From Nocardia yamanashiensis NBRC 100130 (GTDB taxonomy: Bacteria; Actinomycetota; Actinomycetes; Mycobacteriales; Mycobacteriaceae): a stretch of DNA of 64,000 nucleotides. The notes under the pieces are model-generated. The model made no database searches. It saw only the letters and a list, made by a program, of their open reading frames with translations, and was not told where the DNA came from. The stretch is taken from assembly GCF_001613325.1 (NCBI RefSeq), contig NZ_BDCD01000027.1, forward strand, positions 1 through 64,000. The letters run 5' to 3'. The translations under genes and the position numbers were made by a program. Below are positions 32,939-40,664 of this stretch, in pieces; position 1 is the stretch's first letter; every line of letters begins with the position of its first letter.

Positions 32939-33286
32939 TCAGGGGGCGGGGTGCGGGGTCAGTCCGAGTGCGCCGGCGGTGAATCGGTGCACGGTGGGCA
33001 GGCTGTCCTCGAGCGCTTCGCGATAGCCGTCGCGGGCCCAGCCCGTCACCTCGGCGGTGCCGTCCGCGGCCGGCGTCACCACGATCTCGGCGACCAGTTC
33101 GGCCGTGGTGGGCACGCACACCGCCCATGAAAAGACCGTCTCCGCAGCCCATCCCGCGCTGCGGTTGGTCACGTAGTCCGGATCGGTGATGCCGCCGTCG
33201 GCGAGGGCCGGGCGATCGTCGATGCGCTCGTCGGCGCGCAGGGCGCGCAGATACCAACTACCGGCATTGATCTCGATGGGTTCCAC
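32939..33286 (-). CDS. Hypothetical protein, weakly GNAT-like
   Basis: The 115-residue protein is not securely recognised. The opening WYLRALRADERIDDRPAL and the central AELVAEIVV recall the N-terminal half of RimJ-like acetyltransferases, and GWARDGYREALED resembles their C-terminal helices, but the acetyl-CoA RxGxG/A loop is missing. It may be a degenerate, non-catalytic acetyltransferase. GTG 33286 overlaps the stop of the upstream DUF1707 gene by one base, so the two are coupled. Confidence 0.6.
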   Translation of the reverse strand: MEPIEINAGSWYLRALRADERIDDRPALADGGITDPDYVTNRSAGWAAETVFSWAVCVPTTAELVAEIVVTPAADGTAEVTGWARDGYREALEDSLPTVHRFTAGALGLTPHPAP

Positions 33287-33690
33287 TACCGCTCCCGCCT
33301 GCGCTCGCGCCGATTGCCGCGCTGCCGCGCCTGATTCGCCCCGCCGAACAACACCGCGCCCGCCAGCGGAATCAACAGGAACACCCACCACTGATGGGTG
33401 ACGAAGAACAGGATCACCGCCAGGATCGGCACCACCGGCATGATCCGCTCGGGCAGTCCGTTGAATCGCGATTCGCGCGGCCGCTCCACCGCCTTGGCCA
33501 TGGACACCGGCTCCGGCAGATCCACGAACACCTTGGCCAGATCCCCGCGCGTCAAAGCCGCCGCGACGACCCCGCTGCGCTCGTCGAACTCCGCGACACT
33601 CAACCGGCCCGCCGCGAAATGATCGGACAGGCGCTGCATGGCGTCCTCACGCTCAGCGGTGCCGATACGAATCTCCGGTGGTTCAGCCAT
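33286..33690 (-). CDS. DUF1707 membrane protein
   Basis: The 134-residue protein has an N-terminal DUF1707 domain (RIGTAEREDAMQRLSDHFAAG, EFDERSGVVAAALTRGDL) at residues about 8-60. One or two transmembrane segments follow (about 85-118), then an Arg-rich tail. DUF1707 is common in actinobacteria, possibly regulatory at the membrane; no biochemical role is established. ATG 33690 has TAAAGT ending 6 nt upstream. Confidence 0.85.
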   Translation of the reverse strand: MAEPPEIRIGTAEREDAMQRLSDHFAAGRLSVAEFDERSGVVAAALTRGDLAKVFVDLPEPVSMAKAVERPRESRFNGLPERIMPVVPILAVILFFVTHQWWVFLLIPLAGAVLFGGANQARQRGNRRERRRER

Positions 33691-33696
33691 GATCCG

Positions 33697-33702
33697 ACTT
33701 TA
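33697..33702 (-). promoter_or_regulatory. -10 of DUF1707 gene (leaderless)
   Basis: TAAAGT on the minus strand, 6 nt before ATG 33690. Confidence 0.5.
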
Positions 33703-33801
33703 TCGCGCTCGGTCGGGGCCCGCGTCCGCCGCGGTGCGTAGTGCGGCGCACGCCTGCGGGCGTAAGGGTTTTCCCGGACCGGGACCGGCCGCCGCAGACG
33801 A

Positions 33802-33833
33802 AACGGGCCGCTCACCGAAGTGAGCGGCCCGTT
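33802..33833 (-). terminator. Terminator after accA3
   Basis: A perfect 13-bp stem (AACGGGCCGCTCA / TGAGCGGCCCGTT) with loop CCGAAG lies 30 bp beyond the accA3 stop. It lacks a U-run, as usual for mycobacterial-type terminators. Confidence 0.7.
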
Positions 33834-33863
33834 CGAAAGCGATTGCCGGAGAGCCGGTATCCC

Positions 33864-35660
33864 TTACTTGATCTCGGCGAGCACGGTGCCCTGGGTGATG
33901 GCCGCGCCGGCCTCCACCGCGAGACCGGTGATGACGCCGGCCTTGTGGGCGGTGACCGGGTTCTCCATCTTCATGGCCTCGAGCACCACGACCAGATCGC
34001 CGGCCTCGACGGACTGGCCCTCTTCGACGGCCACCTTGACGACGGTGCCCTGCATGGGCGCGGTCACGGCATCACCGGAGGCAGCGCCGCCGGCGCCGCC
34101 GCCACGCTTGCGCGGCTTCGGCTTCTTGCGGATGACGCCCGCGCCGTTACCCGCGGCAGCGCCCGCGCCGACCGAGAACTGGCCGGGCAGCGACACCTCG
34201 AGGCGACGGCCGCCGACCTCGACGACCACCTTCTGACGCGGCGCCTCTTCGTCCTCTTCGATGGCGACGGCGCCGGTGTAGGGCTCGATCGGGTTGTCCC
34301 ACTCGTTCTCGATCCACTTGGTGTAGACGTCGAACTTGGTGCCGTCACCGATGAACGCGGGGTTCTCGACGATGTGGCGGTGGAACGGGATGACCGTGGC
34401 CAGGCCCTCGATCTGGTACTCGGCCAGGGCGCGGGCAGCGCGCTGCAGCGCCTGCTCGCGGTTCTCGCCGGTCACGATCAGCTTGGCCAGCATGGAATCG
34501 AACTGGCCGCCGATGACCGAGCCCTCGACCACGCCGGAGTCGACGCGCACGCCGGGGCCCGCGGGCTCCTTGTAGACGACGACCGGGCCGGGCGCGGGCA
34601 GGAAGCCGCGGCCGGCGTCCTCACCGTTGATGCGGAACTCGAAGGAGTGGCCGCGCGGGGTCGGATCCTCCTTGATGGAGAGCTCATGGCCCTCGGCGAT
34701 GCGGAACTGCTGGCGCACCAGGTCGATACCGGCGGTCTCCTCGGTGACCGGGTGCTCCACCTGCAGGCGGGTGTTCACCTCGAGGAAGGACACGGTCTCG
34801 CCCTGCACCAGGTACTCGACGGTGCCGGCGCCGTAGTAACCGGCTTCCTTGCAGATGCGCTTGGCCGACTCGTGGATCTTGCCGCGCACCTCGTCCGACA
34901 GGAACGGGGCGGGGGCTTCCTCGACCAGCTTCTGGAACCGGCGCTGCAGCGAGCAGTCGCGGGTGCCGGCGACGACCACATTGCCGTGCTTGTCGGCGAT
35001 GACCTGCGCCTCGACGTGGCGGGCCTTGTCCAGGTACTGCTCGACGAAGCATTCGCCGCGACCGAAGGCGGCGATGGCCTCACGGGTGGCGGACTCGAAC
35101 AGCTCCGGGATCTCCTCGATGGTGTGCGCGACCTTCATGCCGCGGCCACCGCCACCGAAGGCGGCCTTGATGGCCACCGGAACGCCGTACTCCTTGGCGA
35201 ACGCGACGACCTCGTCGGCGTTCTTGACCGGGTCCTTGGTGCCCGCGGCCATCGGGGCCTGCGCGCGCTCGGCGATATGCCGCGCGGTGACCTTGTCGCC
35301 CAGGTCGCGAATGGACTGCGGCGACGGGCCGATCCAGATCAGGCCCGCGTCGATCACGGCCTGCGCGAAATCGGCATTCTCCGAGAGGAAGCCGTAGCCC
35401 GGGTGGATCGCGTCGGCGCCGGCCTTGGCGGCGGCATCGAGGATCTTGTCGAACACCAGGTACGACTCGGCCGAGGTCTGGCCGCCCAGCGCGAACGCCT
35501 CGTCGGCGAGCTTCACGAACGGGGCATCCGCATCCGGCTCCGCGTACACGGCGACGCTGGCGATGCCGGCGTCCTTGGCGGCCCGGATCACGCGCACGGC
35601 GATCTCGCCTCGGTTGGCTACGAGGACCTTTGTGATCTGCGCGTTGGCATGGTTGGGCAC
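33864..35660 (-). CDS. accA3: Acyl-CoA carboxylase alpha subunit (biotin carboxylase + BCCP)
   Basis: The 598-residue protein has an N-terminal biotin carboxylase domain (LVANRGEIAVRV near residue 10; FGGGGRGM ATP loop; EVNTRLQVEHPVTE) and a C-terminal biotinyl domain with the biotinylated Lys in EAMKMEN near residue 565. A Lys/Arg/Gly-rich linker joins them. It pairs with AccD5/AccE5 to make methylmalonyl-CoA and with other beta subunits for malonyl-CoA and long-chain carboxylation. GTG 35660 follows AGGAGG; the earlier in-frame start adds unconserved sequence. A TACACT -10 lies about 40 nt upstream. Confidence 0.95.
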   Translation of the reverse strand: MPNHANAQITKVLVANRGEIAVRVIRAAKDAGIASVAVYAEPDADAPFVKLADEAFALGGQTSAESYLVFDKILDAAAKAGADAIHPGYGFLSENADFAQAVIDAGLIWIGPSPQSIRDLGDKVTARHIAERAQAPMAAGTKDPVKNADEVVAFAKEYGVPVAIKAAFGGGGRGMKVAHTIEEIPELFESATREAIAAFGRGECFVEQYLDKARHVEAQVIADKHGNVVVAGTRDCSLQRRFQKLVEEAPAPFLSDEVRGKIHESAKRICKEAGYYGAGTVEYLVQGETVSFLEVNTRLQVEHPVTEETAGIDLVRQQFRIAEGHELSIKEDPTPRGHSFEFRINGEDAGRGFLPAPGPVVVYKEPAGPGVRVDSGVVEGSVIGGQFDSMLAKLIVTGENREQALQRAARALAEYQIEGLATVIPFHRHIVENPAFIGDGTKFDVYTKWIENEWDNPIEPYTGAVAIEEDEEAPRQKVVVEVGGRRLEVSLPGQFSVGAGAAAGNGAGVIRKKPKPRKRGGGAGGAASGDAVTAPMQGTVVKVAVEEGQSVEAGDLVVVLEAMKMENPVTAHKAGVITGLAVEAGAAITQGTVLAEIK

Positions 35661-35841
35661 TGAGCCTCCTGTGCTCTGAAAACTTCGTCTTGGGCAGTGT
35701 AGGCAGTCTGCCAACAACCACCGAACGGGGATAGGGCTACCGATCGGTAGCACGCAAGAGTGACCGAGGGCACTCTACAACTGTCGTAGCGTCGGCTGGA
35801 AGCCTAAGCGCACGCCCTCTAGTCCTGCTCCAGCGGAGAGC

Positions 35842-36741
35842 CTACGGGCGAACCAGGGATTCGGGAATCGCGCCGGGGGCTTCGCCGGTGACGATCGGAG
35901 CGCCGACCGCATTGGACCATTCGGTCCAGGAGCCGTCGTAGTTACGCACGCCGGTCACGCCGAGCAGATGAGTCAGCACGAACCAGGTCAGGGCGGAGCG
36001 TTCGCCGATGCGGGAGTAGACCAGCGGGGCGATGCCCTCGCTCACGCCGCCGTAGATGACGTCGAGTTCGGCGCGCGGGCGGAAGCGGGCGTCGGCGCCG
36101 ACCGAGGAGGTCCACGGGATGTTCACGGCGGTCGGGATGTGCCCGGCCCGCAGCGCCTGCTCCTCGGGGCGGTCCAGCACCACGAGTTCGCCGGTGTACT
36201 CGTCGAATACGCGGGAGTCGATGAGCGGACGACCCAGGTGCGCCACCACGTCGCCCCGGAAGGCGCGGGCGGTCTTGTCGTCGCGATCGACCGTCGGGTA
36301 TTCGCCGAGTCCGGCGGCGGGCACCTCGAAGGCGGTGTCGCGGGCCTCGGAGATCCACGCGTCGCGCCCGCCGTCGAGCAGGCGTACGTCGGGGTGGCCG
36401 AAGAGTTCGAAGACCCACAGCGTCGCGGCGGCCGTGCCATTGGATTTGTCGCCGTAGATGACCACCGTGTCGTCGCGTCCAACCCCCTTGACGCGCATGA
36501 GTTCGGCGAAGCGCGCCCCGTCCACCACGTCGCGGGTGCGAGGATCGATCAACTCGGTTCGCCAATCGATCTTGATGGCGCCCGGGACATGGCCGATGTC
36601 GTATAGCAATATGTCTTCGTTGGACTCGATGATCTTGAGACCCGGCGCGCCGATGTTTGCCGACAGCCACTCTGTGGTTACTAGTCGTTCAGGATGTGCG
36701 TAGGAGCCGAACGAGTGATGTGGATCCGGAGCGACGGGCAC
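35842..36741 (-). CDS. sseA: SseA-type thiosulfate sulfurtransferase homologue lacking the catalytic Cys
   Basis: The 299-residue protein has two rhodanese domains with ESNEDILLYDIGHVPGA and VRNYDGSWTEWSNAV, matching mycobacterial SseA by sequence and by neighbours (maf, acc genes). In active SseA the second domain loop reads YCRIGERS; here it is YSRIGERS with Ser243 (codon TCC, 36013-36015). Without the Cys a persulfide cannot form, so sulfur transfer by the normal mechanism is unlikely. The adjoining SufE-like gene of mycobacteria is also absent. GTG 36741 follows AAGGA and is divergent from a SufR-like regulator. Confidence 0.85.
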   Translation of the reverse strand: MPVAPDPHHSFGSYAHPERLVTTEWLSANIGAPGLKIIESNEDILLYDIGHVPGAIKIDWRTELIDPRTRDVVDGARFAELMRVKGVGRDDTVVIYGDKSNGTAAATLWVFELFGHPDVRLLDGGRDAWISEARDTAFEVPAAGLGEYPTVDRDDKTARAFRGDVVAHLGRPLIDSRVFDEYTGELVVLDRPEEQALRAGHIPTAVNIPWTSSVGADARFRPRAELDVIYGGVSEGIAPLVYSRIGERSALTWFVLTHLLGVTGVRNYDGSWTEWSNAVGAPIVTGEAPGAIPESLVRP

Positions 36742-36887
36742 GGTGTGGTCCTTAGCGCGTGGTTGGGTTGGCTGGATGGCATTCAGCGGTTCGAATCTCA
36801 ACACCGATCGTAGGCAGATGGCGGTAACGAAACTCGTTTCAGATCACGAATCGGATGATTGGGCGAATTAAGCGCAGCTTCATCCGA

Positions 36888-36893
36888 TAAAGT
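36888..36893 (+). promoter_or_regulatory. -10 of SufR-like regulator gene
   Basis: TAAAGT, followed by GAGGAGGGG as ribosome site before ATG 36916. Confidence 0.45.
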
Positions 36894-36915
36894 CTCCCGA
36901 GAGGAGGGGTGAGCT

Positions 36916-37752
36916 ATGTCCGATTCTTGGCCGCGACGACGACTGCTCGCGATCCTACGCGGCGCCAGCGAGCCTCTCGACGCGCAAGAACTGGCGCGCG
37001 TCACCGGCCAACATGTGACTACCGTCCGTTTCCATTTGGATGTGCTCACCCGCGAATCCCTGGTCCGCCAATTCCAGCAGCCGCCGCGCGGCAGAGGCCG
37101 TCCGAGAATCGGCTATACCGCGGTTCAGCGATCCGTCGGTTATCAAGAATTGGCACAGGTCCTGGCCGATCAGCTCGGCAGTGATCCGCGCCGCCGCTCC
37201 GATGCCGCCGTCGCCGCGGGCCGGGTCTGGGGCGCGAAAATGGAATCCATCGATCAGCCGGTGGAAACCCTCGAAGACGCGAAAGACCTGACCGTCACGC
37301 TGATGTCGGAACTCGGATTCGCGCCCGAACGCGATCACGCCACCGAGACCGAGGAATCGGTCATGATCCGGATGACCGCCTGCCCGCTGCGCGAACTCGC
37401 CCGCACCCACTCCGAAGTGGTCTGCGGCGTCCATCTGGGACTCATGCGAGAAGTCTTGGACCGCAACGGCGCTCGCGACGACGTCAGCGTCCGGCTGCAC
37501 CCGTTCGTGGAACCCGAATTGTGCGTGGCACGACTGGAATTGCTGAAAGCCCGTCCGGCGGAAGCACAGTCGAGCGCGGAACAGGCCGCACCCACCGGCC
37601 CGGGCGAGGAGAGCGGCGAACCGCGATTGGCGGCCTCCACCAATCGCATCGCGCCGCAGCTGCGCAGCGGCGATCCCCAATTACGGGGCGGGGACCCACA
37701 ATTCCGCAATGCCGACGCCCACCTCGGCAAGCAGTCGACGAACCAGCGGTAG
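36916..37752 (+). CDS. SufR-like winged-helix regulator with cysteine-rich C-terminal region
   Basis: The 278-residue protein has an N-terminal winged helix (about residues 5-70, DAQELARVTGQHVTTVRFHLDVL, then RGRGRPRIGY) and a C-terminal region with Cys156, Cys170 and Cys203 (CX13C-X32-C). This layout resembles SufR-type Fe-S or redox-sensing regulators, which have a CX12CX13C pattern; spacing here differs after the second Cys. The last about 60 residues are low-complexity Gln/Gly/Asp and overlap the convergent maf gene by 72 bp. It is divergent from the sseA homologue, its likely target. Confidence 0.8.
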   Translation: MSDSWPRRRLLAILRGASEPLDAQELARVTGQHVTTVRFHLDVLTRESLVRQFQQPPRGRGRPRIGYTAVQRSVGYQELAQVLADQLGSDPRRRSDAAVAAGRVWGAKMESIDQPVETLEDAKDLTVTLMSELGFAPERDHATETEESVMIRMTACPLRELARTHSEVVCGVHLGLMREVLDRNGARDDVSVRLHPFVEPELCVARLELLKARPAEAQSSAEQAAPTGPGEESGEPRLAASTNRIAPQLRSGDPQLRGGDPQFRNADAHLGKQSTNQR

Positions 37753-38331
37753 CCCGATCCCGATCACGCTGGACGGATCACCGTCGATGCGGTCCACGAA
37801 CCAGCCGCCGCGGCCGTCCAGGGTGAACGCGCCGGCCACCTGCAGCGGCTCCTCCGACGCGATATAGGCGTCGAGTTCCGCGGGTTCGGGTTTGGCGAAA
37901 TGCACGGTGGTGGCACTGCAATCGGCGGACTCGCCGACGATCGCGCCGTCGCGCAACCGTAGCACCGAATGCCCGGTCAGCAGATCCGCACTGCGCCCGG
38001 CCATTTCGGCCCAGCGCGCGCGAGCCACCTCGGCGGTGTGCGGCTTGCCCTGCAGCACCCCGTCCACGAGCAGCATCGAATCGCAGCCCACCACAATGGA
38101 ATCGGAGTAATCAGCGGCGGCGGGACCCGCGGCGGCGATGGTCGCCGCCACGTCCCGCGCCTTGGCCCGGGCCAGCTCGATCACGATCTGCTCGGGCGCG
38201 GTACCGGCGGGCAGTGCCGCGGCCACCGCGTCTTCGTCCACCTTCGACACCCGGACCACCGGCTCGATGCCCGCGTTGCGCAGCACACCGAGCCGTGCCG
38301 GGGACTGGGACCCCAGTACGAAGACCGTCAC
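37681..38331 (-). CDS. maf: Maf-family nucleoside triphosphate pyrophosphatase
   Basis: The 216-residue protein has the Maf signature LGSQSPARLGVLRNAG at the N-terminus, VGCDSMLLVDG in the middle and GGWFVDRIDGDPSSVIGIGLP near the C-terminus. Maf enzymes hydrolyse non-canonical nucleotides and keep them out of nucleic acid. GTG 38331 begins 5 nt after the accE5 stop, so it belongs to the accE5-maf unit. The 3' end overlaps the regulator gene on the other strand. Confidence 0.92.
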   Translation of the reverse strand: MTVFVLGSQSPARLGVLRNAGIEPVVRVSKVDEDAVAAALPAGTAPEQIVIELARAKARDVAATIAAAGPAAADYSDSIVVGCDSMLLVDGVLQGKPHTAEVARARWAEMAGRSADLLTGHSVLRLRDGAIVGESADCSATTVHFAKPEPAELDAYIASEEPLQVAGAFTLDGRGGWFVDRIDGDPSSVIGIGLPLVRRLLAEVGVGIAELWVPAP

Positions 38332-38336
38332 GCCCG

Positions 38337-38660
38337 TCAGTCGCGCAGGTGCGACAGCGCCGGGAAGGCGTACGGGGAGAACGGGGAGGAGCCGCGGTGC
38401 AGCAGCGTGGGGCGGCCCCACATATCGGCCGGGCCGTTGTCGGCGGGCGCACCGGCGCTCGCCGACGCGGCGGCGAACACGGCGACCAGCGCGGCGAGTT
38501 CGACATCGCTGGGATTGCCCTTGAGTACCTGGATGACCGGTCCGATGCTCGACGGTTCGGTGGTCTCGACGGCGACGGCGGCGTCCACCGCGTCCAATTC
38601 GTCGACCGCCAGATCCAATTCGGCGGCGCGCAGTACCTCTTCGTCAGCCATGGTCGTCAC
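38337..38660 (-). CDS. accE5: Acyl-CoA carboxylase epsilon subunit
   Basis: The 107-residue protein ends in the AccE signature: GNPSDVELAALVAVFAAA, DMWGRPTLL and SPFSPYAFPAL. The N-terminal half is acidic and poorly conserved. The epsilon subunit binds between AccA3 and AccD5 and strengthens the complex. GTG 38660 is preferred because AGGAGG lies 9 nt upstream; ATG 38651 is 18 nt from it. It is separated from accD5 by 206 bp that contains a 9-bp-arm palindrome. Confidence 0.88.
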   Translation of the reverse strand: MTTMADEEVLRAAELDLAVDELDAVDAAVAVETTEPSSIGPVIQVLKGNPSDVELAALVAVFAAASASAGAPADNGPADMWGRPTLLHRGSSPFSPYAFPALSHLRD

Positions 38661-38747
38661 AGCGCCAGTCCTCCTGTCCAATCACCGCCGGGGCGGCTGG
38701 TCCGCGACCGGAAGATCTTCCCGGGTCCGCGAAACGGTATTCGTTAC

Positions 38748-38767
38748 GGCCCTCGAAATCGAGGGCC
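38748..38767. promoter_or_regulatory. Palindrome between accD5 and accE5
   Basis: GGCCCTCGA-AA-TCGAGGGCC is a perfect inverted repeat with 9-bp arms. It could be an attenuating hairpin in the accD5-accE5 mRNA, or an operator for accE5. Confidence 0.5.
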
Positions 38768-38866
38768 ATTCCTTTGACCATCTTTGCTCGGATGAGGCGT
38801 TCGTGCGCGGTACGAGACACATGTCCTATTGGACAGTGTGCGCCCCATGCCGCGCATATCGCTGAA

Positions 38867-40504
38867 TCAGAGCGGAATGTTGCCGTGCTTCTTCGGCGGC
38901 AGCGAGACCATCTTGCGCTCCAGCAGCCGCAGCGCCGAGACGATCTGGCCGCGGGTGTGCGAGGGCGGGATGACCGCGTCGACGTAGCCGCGCTCGGCCG
39001 CCACGTACGGGTTCACGAGGGTGTCCTCGTACTCGTTCTGCAGCTCGAGGCGCAGGGCGTCGACGTCGTTGCCCTCGGCGGCGGCGGTCTGCAGCTGCTT
39101 GCGGTAGACGAAACCGACCGCCCCGGACGCGCCCATGACGGCGATCTGAGCCGTCGGCCACGCCAGGTTCACATCCGCGCCCATGTGCTTGGAGCCCATG
39201 ACGTCGTAGGCGCCGCCGTAAGCCTTGCGGGTGATGATTGTGATCTTGCCCACAGTGGCCTCGCCGTAGGCATACAGCAGCTTCGCGCCGCGGCGAATGA
39301 TGCCGTTGTACTCCTGGCCAGTGCCCGGCAGGAAGCCCGGCACGTCCACCAGGGTGATGATCGGGATATTGAAGGCGTCGCAGGTGCGCACGAAGCGCGC
39401 GGCCTTCTCCGAGGCGTCGATGTCCAGGCAGCCCGCGAACTGCGAGGGCTGGTTGGCCACGAAGCCGACGCTGCGGCCGTCGATGCGGGCGAAGCCGACG
39501 ATGATGTTCATCGCGCGCTCGGCCTGCACCTCCAGGAACTCCTCGTCATCCACCAGGCGCTTGATCACCTCGTGCATGTCGTAGGGCTGGTTCGGCGAGT
39601 CCGGGACGATGGTGTCCAGCTCGATATCGGCCTCGGTGAGGTTCTCCTCGATGGCGCCCGCATTGGCGGTGGCCGGGAAGCGCGGGGCCTCGGCGCGGTT
39701 GTTGCTGGGCAGGTAGCTCAGCAGATCGCGCACGTAGTCCAGAGCGTCCTGCTCGCCGGAGGCGACATAGTGCGCCACACCGGACTTCACCATGTGGGTG
39801 TGGGCGCCGCCCAGCTCCTCCATGGTCACTTCTTCACCGGTGACGGTCTTGATCACGTCCGGGCCGGTGACGAACATCTGCGAGGTCTGGTCGACCATGA
39901 CCACGAAGTCGGTCAGGGCGGGCGAGTAGACGTGGCCGCCCGCGGCCGGGCCCATGATCAGCGAGATCTGCGGGATCACGCCGGAGGCCTGGATATTGCG
40001 GTGGAAGATCTCACCGTAGAGGCCCAGGGAGACGACGCCCTCCTGGATGCGCGCGCCCGCGCCCTCGTTGATGCCGACCAGCGGACGGCCGGTCTTGAGC
40101 GCCAGGTCCATCACCTTGACGATCTTCTCGCCGTAGACCTCGCCGAGCGAACCGCCGAAGACGGTGACGTCCTGGGAGAAGATGCAAACGTCGCGGCCGT
40201 CGATGGTGCCGTAACCGGTCACCACGCCGTCGCCGAGCGGACGCTGGTTCTCCAGACCGAAATTCACGCTGCGATGGCGAGCCAGCGCGTCGAGCTCGAC
40301 GAAGGAACCCTCGTCCAGCAGGGCCAGAATGCGCTCGCGGGCGGTCATCTTGCCCTTGGCGTGCACCTTGTCGACAGCGGCCTCACCCATCGGGTGCTTG
40401 GCCTCTTCCAGCCGATTGCGCAGGTCAGCCAGCTTGCCGGCGGTGGTGTGGATATCAGGGGCGCCCGCCGACCCCGGCGTAGGCTGCTGCTGGACACTCG
40501 TCAT
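38867..40504 (-). CDS. accD5: Propionyl/acyl-CoA carboxylase beta subunit (carboxyltransferase)
   Basis: The 545-residue carboxyltransferase has two crotonase-like domains with oxyanion-hole glycine motifs: GGSLGEVYGEKI and GINEGAGARIQEGV in the first, PGFLPGTGQEYNGIIRRGAKLLYAY in the second. The order of neighbours (maf, accE5) identifies AccD5, which carboxylates propionyl-CoA. ATG 40504 has -10 TACACT 7 nt upstream and TTACAA 18 nt before that, so the mRNA is leaderless. Confidence 0.94.
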   Translation of the reverse strand: MTSVQQQPTPGSAGAPDIHTTAGKLADLRNRLEEAKHPMGEAAVDKVHAKGKMTARERILALLDEGSFVELDALARHRSVNFGLENQRPLGDGVVTGYGTIDGRDVCIFSQDVTVFGGSLGEVYGEKIVKVMDLALKTGRPLVGINEGAGARIQEGVVSLGLYGEIFHRNIQASGVIPQISLIMGPAAGGHVYSPALTDFVVMVDQTSQMFVTGPDVIKTVTGEEVTMEELGGAHTHMVKSGVAHYVASGEQDALDYVRDLLSYLPSNNRAEAPRFPATANAGAIEENLTEADIELDTIVPDSPNQPYDMHEVIKRLVDDEEFLEVQAERAMNIIVGFARIDGRSVGFVANQPSQFAGCLDIDASEKAARFVRTCDAFNIPIITLVDVPGFLPGTGQEYNGIIRRGAKLLYAYGEATVGKITIITRKAYGGAYDVMGSKHMGADVNLAWPTAQIAVMGASGAVGFVYRKQLQTAAAEGNDVDALRLELQNEYEDTLVNPYVAAERGYVDAVIPPSHTRGQIVSALRLLERKMVSLPPKKHGNIPL

Positions 40505-40511
40505 GACGGGG

Positions 40512-40541
40512 AGTGTAACCAGTACCAGAGCCCCTTTGTAA
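40512..40541 (-). promoter_or_regulatory. accD5 promoter (leaderless)
   Basis: On the minus strand, -35 TTACAA (40536-40541), 18 nt, -10 TACACT (40512-40517), then 7 nt to ATG 40504. Confidence 0.65.
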
Positions 40542-40664
40542 TCCCGGATCCGCTACTGGCGAGTACGGTTATTGGCTGCCCGCCAGTTAAAACGCCCTGG
40601 TAGAGCACCGAATCGGGGCCGGATTCACCCCGGTTCCAAAATGCCGCGCCCATCCTTGGAGCGT

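Noticed and set aside
32939..33286. Functional GNAT acetyltransferase
   Set aside because: The acetyl-CoA binding loop is missing and the protein is too short, so only a weak resemblance is reported.
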